A DNA stretch of 42,385 nt from Candidatus Woesearchaeota archaeon (lineage in GTDB: Archaea; Nanobdellota; Nanobdellia; Woesearchaeales; GW2011-AR9), in contig JABMOA010000006.1 in NCBI GenBank assembly GCA_013204355.1, forward strand, positions 1 through 42,385, written 5' to 3'. Numbering within the stretch: the stretch's first letter is position 1; every line of letters begins with the position of its first letter. Below are positions 31,533 through 39,348 of this stretch, piece by piece. The notes below the pieces were generated by a model. The model saw only the letters and a list, made by a program, of their open reading frames with translations, was not told where the DNA came from and ran no database searches. A program made the position numbers and the translations under genes.

Positions 31533-32495
31533 ATGAGACGAAAGGATAGGCCTGTTATTAATCACAGCGTGGATGCCGTACGTGAAATTCTTGAAGTCGA
31601 TGATAGAGGTCAAGAAATATCTCAAGGAAAAGTGTGGGTAACTGGGGATGAATTTCCTAGATTACAAGGCCAAATCACTTCTGATGATACATTTGATGGG
31701 AAATCGCTTACAGATACTGCATTTGTACCTGGAAAAGAAGGCTATCATGATACAGATGTTGTTAACTCAGAAACTATGATTCTTGAAGAATTAGAACATA
31801 CCAAGATAAAGGATAGACTTGGTAAACATATTCAAAAGAAAAAAGATGAAGGTCCTTATAGAGATTATAATGATTTTTTTGAGAGGGAGTCAAAAAACCT
31901 AGATGAATTTAATTTGACATTATATCAACTTAATGTAAAACTTAAACAAAGAGACGAACTTTGTTCTAAAGATAGTCTTGAAGGAATGATTGAAAGGTCA
32001 AAAAATGTTCTTAATCAACAAAGTATTATGTTTGAAAAAACAACAAATCTTTGTGTATATTTTTATTTTAAGAAAGAAAAGGAAGGCTATTCTATAAATG
32101 TTTCAAGGGATTACCATAAAGATAGTGAGGGAATTTTTCTTATTAACATTGAAAATTGTGAAGATAAGCTCCGACGACGTACAATAGGATATGTTGTTAT
32201 TTATGAAAGAAAAATGCCCCTTCAAAATATCTCAAGATTATTTACTGCATATAATCAAGAAAAAGGCATTCATATCAAAAAGTTAATTCTTAATGAAGAT
32301 GGTTCAACAACTGAATATTTTGGTGGATTCACTCCAAGGATTCTAGAATCAGGAACAAGTACCAATATTGATTCTATAAATTTACCATTTTTGGAGATTG
32401 AAAGATTAGTAAATGATTACAAATCTAAAAACCCCCTGGATTCAAAATTTGAAGAAATTTATAAAACACTTAGAAAAGACATAGTTTTTCCGTAA
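31533..32495 (+). CDS. Protein of unknown function
   Basis: 320 residues, soluble and charged. Begins with a basic, disordered-looking segment; about 85-165 is helical with coiled-coil character (ELEHTKIKDRLGKHIQKKKDEG ... NLTLYQLNVKLKQRDEL, in separate helices); the C-terminal ~150 residues alternate strands and helices (LCVYFYFKKEKEGYSINVSRDYH; RTIGYVVIYERKMPLQNISRLF). No recognised motif. Divergent from translin with 104 bases between starts. Confidence 0.6.
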   Translation: MRRKDRPVINHSVDAVREILEVDDRGQEISQGKVWVTGDEFPRLQGQITSDDTFDGKSLTDTAFVPGKEGYHDTDVVNSETMILEELEHTKIKDRLGKHIQKKKDEGPYRDYNDFFERESKNLDEFNLTLYQLNVKLKQRDELCSKDSLEGMIERSKNVLNQQSIMFEKTTNLCVYFYFKKEKEGYSINVSRDYHKDSEGIFLINIENCEDKLRRRTIGYVVIYERKMPLQNISRLFTAYNQEKGIHIKKLILNEDGSTTEYFGGFTPRILESGTSTNIDSINLPFLEIERLVNDYKSKNPLDSKFEEIYKTLRKDIVFP

Positions 32496-32536
32496 CCTTT
32501 TTAAATGAGCCCACTTCTAACATCCTATTATATATC

Positions 32537-32585
32537 AAAAAAGAACCTTCTTTTTTGGGAATATTGAAATTATACAAAATTTCAA
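32537..32585. promoter_or_regulatory. Two inverted repeats between TATA box and lsm start
   Basis: AAAAAAGAA-CC-TTCTTTTTT (32537-32556) lies directly after the TATA-like TATTATATATC (about 32527-32536), so it covers the expected transcription start zone. TTGAAATT-(6)-AATTTCAA (32564-32585) would be a hairpin in the mRNA leader just before a GAGGT ribosome site (32589-32593). Operator and leader-structure roles are inference. Confidence 0.45.
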
Positions 32586-32603
32586 CATGAGGTAATGTTA
32601 AAA

Positions 32604-32828
32604 ATGGAACAATCACGACCGTTAGATATGCTTAATCAAGCAAGAAATAATACTGTAATGGTAGATTTAAAGAACAACTTACGATATGTAGGTAAATTAA
32701 AAGCATTTGATATTCACATTAATGTGGTTCTTGAAGATGCAGAAGAACACAAAGATGGCGAACTTAAAAGAAAGTTAGGAAATGTCTTCATTAGAGGAGA
32801 TACAATCATAACAATTTCTCCAGCTTAA
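32604..32828 (+). CDS. lsm: Sm-like RNA-binding protein (LSm)
   Basis: 74 residues from ATG 32604, chosen because the GAGGT at 32589-32593 is 10 bases away; the ATG at 32595 is only one base from it. Sm1 motif: RPLDMLNQARNNTVMVDLKNNLRYVGKLKAFDIHINVVLEDAEE; Sm2 motif: LGNVFIRGDTIITISP. Archaeal Sm proteins form rings that bind U-rich RNA. The ribosomal protein L37e gene follows 11 bases downstream, the pairing seen across archaea. Confidence 0.95.
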   Translation: MEQSRPLDMLNQARNNTVMVDLKNNLRYVGKLKAFDIHINVVLEDAEEHKDGELKRKLGNVFIRGDTIITISPA

Positions 32829-32839
32829 GGTAAAATAAT

Positions 32840-33013
32840 ATGGTAAAAGGAACAGCAAGTATGGGTAAAAAAAGTGGGAAGAAAACCCACATCCCGTGTA
32901 AACGATGTGGCGGTTTCTCTTATCACGTTAGAAAGAAGAAATGTGCTTCTTGTGGATTCGGAGATACTTCTACAAAACGTAAGTATGCTTGGAATAAGAA
33001 AAATTCAGCTTAA
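32840..33013 (+). CDS. rpl37e: Ribosomal protein L37e (eL37)
   Basis: 57 residues: begins MVKGTASMGKKSGKKTHIPC and continues with CKRCGGFSYHVRKKKCASCGFG. Four Cys in two C-x2-C pairs bind zinc, and the basic, glycine-rich body matches eL37 in length. In operon with lsm, 11 bases apart. From 33014 to the next gene at 33174 there is only A/T-rich sequence and a TATA box. Confidence 0.95.
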   Translation: MVKGTASMGKKSGKKTHIPCKRCGGFSYHVRKKKCASCGFGDTSTKRKYAWNKKNSA

Positions 33014-33173
33014 ATTGTTTATATTTCTTTATTTTTATTAATATTATTTTTTTAATATTTTCTTAATTAAAAAGAATTGAATTTTCTAAATTTTATTGAA
33101 AATAGTTTCCTATGTTATTTGTGATTCAATAAAAGGAGGAAGGTTTATAAAAAACTTTTTTGATTTATCTTTT

Positions 33174-33713
33174 ATGACAACACTTGACACATTTATTCAG
33201 GAAGAAGATTATAAGATGTTTAATTCCCGTAGAATCCTCTGGAAGCTACGAGGTTGGGATATTAAACTTACAACCACAGTAGAACAAGGAACTTATAGGG
33301 ATTATTCTGATGCTATAACTTATGAAATAGGGGTTGCCTTGCGGGAATTTGTTAGAAATGGGTTTAAAGCAATTTACGGGGTTGGAGCTCCAATGTATGA
33401 AATAGATGATTTGGAAGCACAAGAAAGGGCGAAAAGTATACCTGCAAGACTTTCAATAGAACTTTCTCAAACTGAAAACAATTATGTTATCGCAGTTTCT
33501 GACAATGGACGAGGTATTATGCTCCAGGATCGTAATAGATTATTTGAAGAAGGATTCTCCACTTGTGGTACAACAGGAATAGGTTTACCAGCAGCACGTG
33601 AAAATGTTTGTCAGTTTGGAGGAAGAATTTACTTTAACACTCACTGTTGGGGAGACCATCTGGAAGATGAGAATATTACAGGAACCACTTTTTACTTGGC
33701 GTTACCAAAATAG
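33174..33713 (+). CDS. Stand-alone histidine-kinase-type ATPase (HATPase) protein
   Basis: 179 residues from ATG 33174, which follows GGTTTATAAAAA (about 33143-33154) at leaderless distance; an earlier in-frame ATG (33096) lies before that TATA. GHKL-fold boxes are complete: N box REFVRNGFKAI, G1 box SDNGRGI, F box LFEEGFST, G2 box GTTGIGLPAAREN. There is no phospho-acceptor His helix and no membrane segment, so it is not a classical sensor kinase; an anti-sigma-like/SpoIIAB role or a phosphotransfer partner elsewhere is possible. No response regulator lies nearby. Confidence 0.85.
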   Translation: MTTLDTFIQEEDYKMFNSRRILWKLRGWDIKLTTTVEQGTYRDYSDAITYEIGVALREFVRNGFKAIYGVGAPMYEIDDLEAQERAKSIPARLSIELSQTENNYVIAVSDNGRGIMLQDRNRLFEEGFSTCGTTGIGLPAARENVCQFGGRIYFNTHCWGDHLEDENITGTTFYLALPK

Positions 33714-33806
33714 TCAAATGTTAGAACAGCTAAAAAATATAAACAATAGTCTCCTGGTAGATTATTCTAAAAAACAGCCATTAATTCATCAAAAATAATA
33801 AAAAAA

Positions 33807-34475
33807 TTATCCAGTAATCTTTTCTCTACAAGTAATCCTTAATTCTTTAAAGGTTAGTTGATCACAAATTGTCATGTCGCCCTTAAGTTTTGCAACTTTT
33901 GCAATACAAACTTCTGCATTTAATAGATTCTTTATTTTCTTACATGTTTCTACATCTTTGGTAGCTTGTGCGATTTTATTAAAACAAATATCTTTATCGG
34001 GATTATTGAGGATAAAACACAGACCTGCCTTGTTTGTCTTTAAGGCAACGTCCATGTAACATTCCATGTATTGCAGGTCATTAAATATTTCACCACAAAA
34101 CTGACCTTTCTCTTCCTCTAATGCAAATTTATTATAACAATTATCATGCCAATAAACATTTTCAATATCATCACACGCATCTGGATTATTTTTTAAGATT
34201 GCAATCTCAGATTGACAGAACCCTTGCGTTGTTTCATCTTTCACTAATTTACATGCATCTAAACTCTGACTTTTCTTTGCAAGTTCTACAACACAAGTAT
34301 CTCTTACAACTTCACTCTTAACCTTACTACATGTTCCTGCTTCCATATAACAATAATCTTTCTGACCACCTTCTAAAGCAGAACAAGGGTCATTTGGATC
34401 TACTGGTTCTTTGAATAAGGTACATCCTGCGAAAAGGAGTGTTAATGCCAATAAGATAATTATTAAATATTTCAT
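33807..34475 (-). CDS. Cysteine-rich repeat lipoprotein
   Basis: 222 residues. Signal peptide YLIIILLALTLLFAGC with lipobox Cys18. The mature part repeats a ~25-residue unit of the form C-x(5-9)-(helix)-C-x3-(I/A), with cysteines at regular spacing (for example DACKLVKDETTQGFCQSEIA; GLCFILNNPDKDICFNKIA; ETCKKIKNLLNAEVCIAKVA). Each unit probably forms a disulfide-linked helical hairpin on the cell surface. Similar Cys-repeat lipoproteins are common in this kind of archaeon as far as I recall; function unknown. Confidence 0.75.
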   Translation of the reverse strand: MKYLIIILLALTLLFAGCTLFKEPVDPNDPCSALEGGQKDYCYMEAGTCSKVKSEVVRDTCVVELAKKSQSLDACKLVKDETTQGFCQSEIAILKNNPDACDDIENVYWHDNCYNKFALEEEKGQFCGEIFNDLQYMECYMDVALKTNKAGLCFILNNPDKDICFNKIAQATKDVETCKKIKNLLNAEVCIAKVAKLKGDMTICDQLTFKELRITCREKITG

Positions 34476-34535
34476 TTTATGTGTATTTAGAGAAATCTCC
34501 TTTTAAGTTTTGTGGAAGTGGAGAAATATAATGGA

Positions 34536-34577
34536 AAAAAGAAAATATGTGGACGGCAGGGTTTGAACCTGCGTAGG
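34536..34577 (-). repeat. Duplicated 3' end of tRNA-Leu with flank
   Basis: A 42-bp exact copy of 34615-34656, which contains the T-arm, acceptor 3' strand and downstream flank of tRNA-Leu(TAG). The copy lacks the rest of the tRNA, so it is a fragment. The copies are 79 bases apart. Such a tRNA 3'-end repeat is what integrase-mediated insertion or a local duplication leaves behind. Confidence 0.85.
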
Positions 34578-34585
34578 AACTGCGC

Positions 34586-34606
34586 ATAAGGGCAGTCTGC
34601 CCTTAT
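34586..34606. repeat. 21-bp near-perfect palindrome between the tRNA-Leu repeats
   Basis: Arms ATAAGGGCAG and CTGCCCTTAT are perfectly complementary around a single central T. It occupies the unique 37-bp segment between the two 42-bp repeats. Confidence 0.75.
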
Positions 34607-34626
34607 CAACCCTCAAAAAGAAAATA

Positions 34627-34710
34627 TGTGGACGGCAGGGTTTGAACCTGCGTAGGCACTAAGCCACTGGGTCCTAAGCCCAGCCCGTTTGACCGCTCCG
34701 GCACGTCCAC
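34627..34710 (-). tRNA. tRNA-Leu(TAG)
   Basis: 84 nt, intronless, minus strand. Acceptor GTGGACG (34710-34704) pairs with CGTCCAC (34634-34628), discriminator A. Anticodon stem CTGGG/CCCAG with loop CTTAGGA (anticodon TAG), long variable arm TGGCTTAGTGCCTA and T-loop TTCAAAC. Type II structure, A73 and the anticodon agree on Leu. A TATA-like TTTTTTAAATAAAC lies about 25-35 bases upstream (34733-34745). Its 3' end is duplicated at 34536-34577. Confidence 0.96.
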
Positions 34711-34754
34711 GTAAACGTATCATTATAGTAGTTTATTTAAAAAAGTATCTATGT

Positions 34755-36326
34755 TTAAACGATCTTAAACAATTTCACAACTCTCTCTTTTCCAATTTCA
34801 AGAATGAATGAAGCTAATCGTGGTCCTTGATCTTTGTTGATTAAGACATTATACGCAATCTTAAAGAAATCTTTGATTGGAAAATCTGCGTTTTTACATA
34901 AGATGTACATTTCTTCATGTAACTCTTTATCTGTCCATTCTTTCTCTTCTAGTTTTTCTGCTACTTGATGTAAAATTGCTTTCTCTTGTTTTGCGAGAGT
35001 AACTTGGGATTTCTTTTGAACTGTAAATGTGAATTCGTCAGGTGCATATTTTTTGATCCAATTAATCGCACATTCTGCTCTGGTCCTTAAACGTTGTTTA
35101 TCATGCTCATTCTTGAGTTCTTTTTCAAAATAGCCAATGACTTTATCTATATCACATTCATAAATTTGTAAAAATGTTGTTAAATGACGGAAGCTTGGTT
35201 GATAAGGGATAGTTTTAGGAATTTTGCCAATATAACTTAATTCATATGCAACAGACATTTTGATTTTATCTTTTTCATTAACGTGGTGTTCACCAAAGTA
35301 CACTCGTTCTACTTTATCAAATTCTTCATAGATTGCAATGACATCTACATCAAATGAAATTGCAAATTCTCTATTTGGACGTGTACCTGCAAATAAGTAT
35401 CGTGCAACTTCTGGTTCGTAAATTTCTAATACATCAGATAAGGTTGTAACATCTCCTGAGGAAGAAGACATTTTTCCAGAACCACCTTTAATGCGAATAA
35501 AATCATACATCACATAAGTTGGTGCATCAAATCCATAAACTTCTTTACAGATTTGTTTTCCTGTATCAAAACTTCCACCTTTCGTAGAATGGTCCTTTCC
35601 ACCAGGTTCAAAATCTACGTTTTCATACATCCATCGCATTGGCCAATCAATCCGCCATTTTAATTTAACATTTCCATCTTTACGAATGTCAACGGTTTCA
35701 GTTGTATCACCACTTAATTTGTAAGAAATTCCCCACTTGCCATCCCATGTTAAATCTGTAACATCATCTGTCCCTAACTTTTTTGAAAAAACTGCGATAG
35801 GTAACCAACTGTCTTCTAAAGGATGTTCTCTATATTGATTGATAATTTTTTTAATTTCTGTAGTATGTTCTAATGCTATTTTGATTTCTTTTGCATATGT
35901 GCCTTTTCTATACATTTTGTGTTGATAAATAAATTCTGGATTAATCCCTACACGCTTCACAGCTTCTTCTACTGCAACTTGATTATGTCGTGCATAACTT
36001 TCATGCATATCATAAGGATCTGGAACATCTACAATTGCTTTTCGTAATTGTTTTTCAAGTTCTTTTTGTTTTGGCATGCCTTTAGGTACTTTTCTAAATA
36101 CGTCGTAATCATCCCATGAATAAATAAAGCGCACTTTCTTTCCTTTCTTTTCTAGTGCACGTTTAACTAAATCTACTGTAATGATCTCTCTAAAATTTCC
36201 AATGTGAACGACTCCAGAAGGCGTGATTCCTGAAGCAACAGTATACTCTTTCTTATCCCCTTTTTGTCGGATAATGTTATCTGCTGCGACATCAGTCCAA
36301 TGAAAGGATTGTTGTTCTTGTGCCAT
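34755..36326 (-). CDS. lysS: Lysyl-tRNA synthetase, class I
   Basis: 523 residues from ATG 36326 (a TTG one codon earlier is not needed). Class I signatures: PSGVVHIGNFREI (HIGH type) and GGSGKMSSSSGDV (KMSKS type). The Rossmann core with YSWDDYDVFRKVPKGMP and the helical C-terminal anticodon-binding part match archaeal class I LysRS, unrelated to the class II bacterial enzyme. It attaches lysine to tRNA-Lys. Divergent from prs; stand-alone transcript. Confidence 0.96.
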   Translation of the reverse strand: MAQEQQSFHWTDVAADNIIRQKGDKKEYTVASGITPSGVVHIGNFREIITVDLVKRALEKKGKKVRFIYSWDDYDVFRKVPKGMPKQKELEKQLRKAIVDVPDPYDMHESYARHNQVAVEEAVKRVGINPEFIYQHKMYRKGTYAKEIKIALEHTTEIKKIINQYREHPLEDSWLPIAVFSKKLGTDDVTDLTWDGKWGISYKLSGDTTETVDIRKDGNVKLKWRIDWPMRWMYENVDFEPGGKDHSTKGGSFDTGKQICKEVYGFDAPTYVMYDFIRIKGGSGKMSSSSGDVTTLSDVLEIYEPEVARYLFAGTRPNREFAISFDVDVIAIYEEFDKVERVYFGEHHVNEKDKIKMSVAYELSYIGKIPKTIPYQPSFRHLTTFLQIYECDIDKVIGYFEKELKNEHDKQRLRTRAECAINWIKKYAPDEFTFTVQKKSQVTLAKQEKAILHQVAEKLEEKEWTDKELHEEMYILCKNADFPIKDFFKIAYNVLINKDQGPRLASFILEIGKERVVKLFKIV

Positions 36327-36370
36327 CAAATCAGTGAGTGAGGTGAGTTATATAAAGATTTCCTCCAAAC

Positions 36371-36444
36371 TTTATCAAAGTGCGAAGAAATTGAAGATTT
36401 CTAGCACGCCAAAAATCACATAGATTTTTTAGCGTTTGATCAAA
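36371..36444. repeat. Two-hairpin inverted-repeat element
   Basis: Outer imperfect arms TTTATCAAA (36371-36379) and TTTGATCAAA (36435-36444) enclose two hairpins: GAAAT-TGAAG-ATTTC type (36385-36401) and CCAAAAATC-ACATA-GATTTTT (36409-36429). The order and the CCAAAAATC...GATTTT wording match the nested element at 16746-16796. Lies between the divergent lysS and prs genes. Confidence 0.6.
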
Positions 36445-36548
36445 AATATATGGCATTCGTTTACACTCAACCATATTTTAAAGTGTATAAATTTGTTAGT
36501 TACTTTTATAAACCACAAAAATTTACTATATATAAAAAAGAGGTACAT

Positions 36549-37427
36549 ATGATTATTACAAGCTGTGGGAATTCTGTAAAGTTAGCGAAGCAACTAGCGA
36601 AAAAGCTGAGATGTAAATATGTACCATTAGAAGTAGGAGCATTTCCTGATGGCGATATGCTCATGCGATTTAAGGCGAAATCTTTTAAGAAAAAGAAGGT
36701 TGTGATTGTACAATCATTTCAACCAAATCCTGATATGAGTTTGTTTGATATTATTTGGGCTGCGGAAACGGCAAAAGATTTGGGAGCGAAAAAGGTGATT
36801 CTTGTTGCACCGTATCTTGCATACATGCGTCAAGATAAGAGATTTAATCCTGGTGAAGCTGTTTCATCTAGAATAATGTCTAAGTTATTAAACAAATCTA
36901 TTGATAAAATAATTACAATTGATCCTCATTTACATAGATACAAATCATTGAAAGATATTTTTACAATTTCTGCAGTAAAGTTAACTGCTAATGATTTAAT
37001 TGGAGATTTTATTAAAAAGAAAATTAAAAATCCTGTGATTATGGGTCCTGATTGGGAATCATACCAATGGGCTGATAAAATTGCAAAGCAAGTAGGAGCT
37101 GAAAGTACATGCTTGGCTAAAACACGATTTTCATATAGAAGAGTCACATCTAAGATGACGAAAGATGTTGAAATCAAAGGAAAAAATGTAATTATTATAG
37201 ATGATATTATTTCTACAGGACATACAATTATTGAAGCTGCAAAAAAAGCGAATAAAAAAGGTGCAAAATCTGTAACTGCAATTGGTGTTCATGGATTATT
37301 TGTTGAAGGAATGGATCAGTTAAAGAAACACGTTGATTATATTTATACGACAAATACGATTGAACATAAAACAAATAAGATTGATATCCTTCCGTTAGTG
37401 TTAAAAGAATTAGCAAAAGAAGAATAA
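36549..37427 (+). CDS. prs: Ribose-phosphate pyrophosphokinase (PRPP synthetase)
   Basis: 292 residues from ATG 36549, preceded by a GAGGT ribosome site and TTTTATAAACC; an in-frame ATG 33 codons upstream overlaps the promoter and is rejected. Motifs: SFQPNPDMSLFDIIWA, the ATP-binding APYLAYMRQDKRFNPGEA, and the PRPP loop VIIIDDIISTGHTIIEAA. It makes PRPP from ribose 5-phosphate and ATP for nucleotide, His and Trp synthesis. Length matches archaeal class III-like enzymes. Confidence 0.95.
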   Translation: MIITSCGNSVKLAKQLAKKLRCKYVPLEVGAFPDGDMLMRFKAKSFKKKKVVIVQSFQPNPDMSLFDIIWAAETAKDLGAKKVILVAPYLAYMRQDKRFNPGEAVSSRIMSKLLNKSIDKIITIDPHLHRYKSLKDIFTISAVKLTANDLIGDFIKKKIKNPVIMGPDWESYQWADKIAKQVGAESTCLAKTRFSYRRVTSKMTKDVEIKGKNVIIIDDIISTGHTIIEAAKKANKKGAKSVTAIGVHGLFVEGMDQLKKHVDYIYTTNTIEHKTNKIDILPLVLKELAKEE

Positions 37428-37429
37428 AT

Positions 37430-37720
37430 TTAATTATATAATGCTTTCTTTAAACCAGTATACGTTCCTGATGCTCCTTTTGTTATAGCTACAGAAGTTA
37501 AGTATGCTGTTAACACAGCGCCACCTGCAAGAGTTGCTGCCATGGTTCCATTAAGAATTTTATCTAATAATTCAGGAGATTGATGAAAAAAATTTGCAGA
37601 TTCAATTGCACCACTTGCATAAAAAGAAGATAATGATGCAATCAAAGGAGATACTTCTAAAAGAATCAATGAATCGTAGAGTCTTAATTTTTCTTGTTTT
37701 GCTAAGTTATCTAATATCAT
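37430..37720 (-). CDS. Small membrane protein, function unknown
   Basis: 96 residues with two moderately hydrophobic segments (SPLIASLSSFYASGAI and MAATLAGGAVLTAYLTSVAI). Ends two bases from the convergent prs stop. The gene 37722-38108 ends one base before its ATG region, so both are likely translated from one message. No family recognised. Confidence 0.55.
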   Translation of the reverse strand: MILDNLAKQEKLRLYDSLILLEVSPLIASLSSFYASGAIESANFFHQSPELLDKILNGTMAATLAGGAVLTAYLTSVAITKGASGTYTGLKKALYN

Positions 37721-37721
37721 T

Positions 37722-38108
37722 TTAATTAGTCAATCTCTTAGTTGCCACATCTAAAATCCGATAACAACTCTCTAAATCATGCAATTTAAGTCCTGATTCA
37801 AGTGTAAATTTGACTCTGGAATCATAGGGATGGTTATCAAATTGACCAGATTCATCATATCCATATCGCTCAAAAACACCTCTTGACACCATACGGTCAG
37901 TATTTATACTAAACCTATTTGTTAATTCATAATGTTCTTGCTCAGACATATCTTCCAAAGCATCTAATGCAATTTCTATAGCTGGAAGGTATTCACGAAG
38001 TTCTAAGTCTACAAGTAAACCTGTATTTGAGGGTAATGTTTCTCCTGCAAATTGATACGCCCTTTGAAATGCTTGCTTAGCTTCAATTAAATACTCTATA
38101 TTTTCCAT
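37722..38108 (-). CDS. Helical protein of unknown function
   Basis: 128 residues, mostly helical, acidic (pI appears low). NTGLLVDLELREYLPAIEIALDALEDMSEQEHYELTNRF is the longest helical part, followed by a polar loop with two Tyr-Asp pairs. A GGAGA ribosome site lies a few bases before the ATG. Directly followed by 37430-37720 and preceded by 38186-38770 on the same strand: a run of three small unknown genes after the cobalamin adenosyltransferase. Confidence 0.6.
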   Translation of the reverse strand: MENIEYLIEAKQAFQRAYQFAGETLPSNTGLLVDLELREYLPAIEIALDALEDMSEQEHYELTNRFSINTDRMVSRGVFERYGYDESGQFDNHPYDSRVKFTLESGLKLHDLESCYRILDVATKRLTN

Positions 38109-38185
38109 ATTAATATCTCCTCTATTTAGGTATAAAAAAATAGAATACTTTATAAACCTTTTGTCCCTTCCAAGTGATTATAGAT

Positions 38186-38770
38186 TCAGGCGACTCTTTT
38201 TTTCTCTATCTTTTCAACAGTTGCTGTTAATGAAGATATCCATTGTTCTGCATCATTCGTTACTTCTTCAAATTCAGAAATGAATTTCATTAAATCGTTA
38301 AGAAGTATCTCAATTCTATGAATTTCTGTTTTTCTCTTAATATGACGATCAAGTAAAATAAAAGCACTTTTTAAATTAATAAAAACTCTTTGTAATTCTC
38401 CTGTATGGGAGGATAATTCTTCAATTAATTTTTCTTGTGCGATGTTAAAATCTTCCTGATATTGAAGAGGTACCGCAAGTGTTGTAAATTCTTCCCGAAG
38501 ATCATGACCATAATGGTTAGATTGATATTCTGCTTGAGAAGCAAAACGAAGTTTTTCACATGCATTAGAAATATCGTTTTTCATTTTTCTCAAAAGAAAT
38601 TGTTCTTCAGTTCTAAATGTTCCATCTTTTTCTTGACGGTTTAATACTCCTTGAATTTCTGATTCAACTTTTTTTAAATTTATTAAATGTTCTTTAGCAT
38701 GTGCTATATTTTCCTTTAATTCACCTACATATTTAAATTCCACAGCTAACCATTTTAAAATATTATTCAT
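38186..38770 (-). CDS. Coiled-coil protein of unknown function
   Basis: 194 residues from ATG 38770; GAGGT lies 8 bases before it, which decides this start over one five codons earlier. Nearly all helix with heptad-like Leu/Ile spacing (VGELKENIAHAKEHLINLKKVESEIQ; DDRHIKR-type basic stretch; LLNDLMKFISEFEEVTNDAEQWISSLTATVEKIEKK). It overlaps the end of the adenosyltransferase gene by 8 bases, so translation is probably coupled. No link to cobalamin is evident from sequence. Confidence 0.6.
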   Translation of the reverse strand: MNNILKWLAVEFKYVGELKENIAHAKEHLINLKKVESEIQGVLNRQEKDGTFRTEEQFLLRKMKNDISNACEKLRFASQAEYQSNHYGHDLREEFTTLAVPLQYQEDFNIAQEKLIEELSSHTGELQRVFINLKSAFILLDRHIKRKTEIHRIEILLNDLMKFISEFEEVTNDAEQWISSLTATVEKIEKKRVA

Positions 38771-39332
38771 TTTTTTTGACCTCATTAAAATATTTGTAAA
38801 TTGGTTGTTGCTCTTTGACTTCTAATTCATTATTTGAATGACGTGCTAATACATAAAACAAATCGCTCAACCTATTAACGTAACATAAAACTGAAGGATT
38901 AATAAGATGATTGGTACTTGCTTTTACTAAAATACGTTCTGTTCTCCTCGTTATGGAACAACATAAATGGAGAAAGGAACTTGCTATAGTTCCACCTGGC
39001 AATATAAATGATGTTTGTGGGCTAAGAACATTTGTAAAACCATCAATATGTTCTTCTAAATCTTTGATATGTTGTGATTCTATTTTTGGGATATCGTAAT
39101 CTGGAAGATGAGAACTTGCCATATCTGACCCAACCGTAAAAAGGTCATGTTGTATTTTTGAAAGTAATTCCCGTAGCTTTTCATTTTCTGTAAAACAGAG
39201 TGTTACCCCAATGATTGAATTTAATTCATCAACAGATCCAATTACTTCTATCCGAAGATCATCTTTGGGAACTCTTGTGCCTCCATAAAAAGATGTTTTT
39301 CCTTGATCACCTGTTTTTGTATATATTCTCAT
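38763..39332 (-). CDS. pduO: Cob(I)alamin adenosyltransferase, PduO type
   Basis: 189 residues from ATG 39332 (MRIYTKTGDQGKTSFYGG), preceded by a GGTGG ribosome site. Hallmarks: the ATP-binding N-terminus YTKTGDQGKTSFYGGTRVPKDD, VDELNS, RRTERILVKA and the C-terminal NRLSDLFYVLAR. It transfers adenosyl from ATP to cob(I)alamin, making coenzyme B12. It sits 16 bases after a B12-dependent ribonucleotide reductase, so the operon supplies the enzyme with its cofactor. Confidence 0.95.
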   Translation of the reverse strand: MRIYTKTGDQGKTSFYGGTRVPKDDLRIEVIGSVDELNSIIGVTLCFTENEKLRELLSKIQHDLFTVGSDMASSHLPDYDIPKIESQHIKDLEEHIDGFTNVLSPQTSFILPGGTIASSFLHLCCSITRRTERILVKASTNHLINPSVLCYVNRLSDLFYVLARHSNNELEVKEQQPIYKYFNEVKKNE

Positions 39333-39348
39333 TACCCACCTTTTATTA

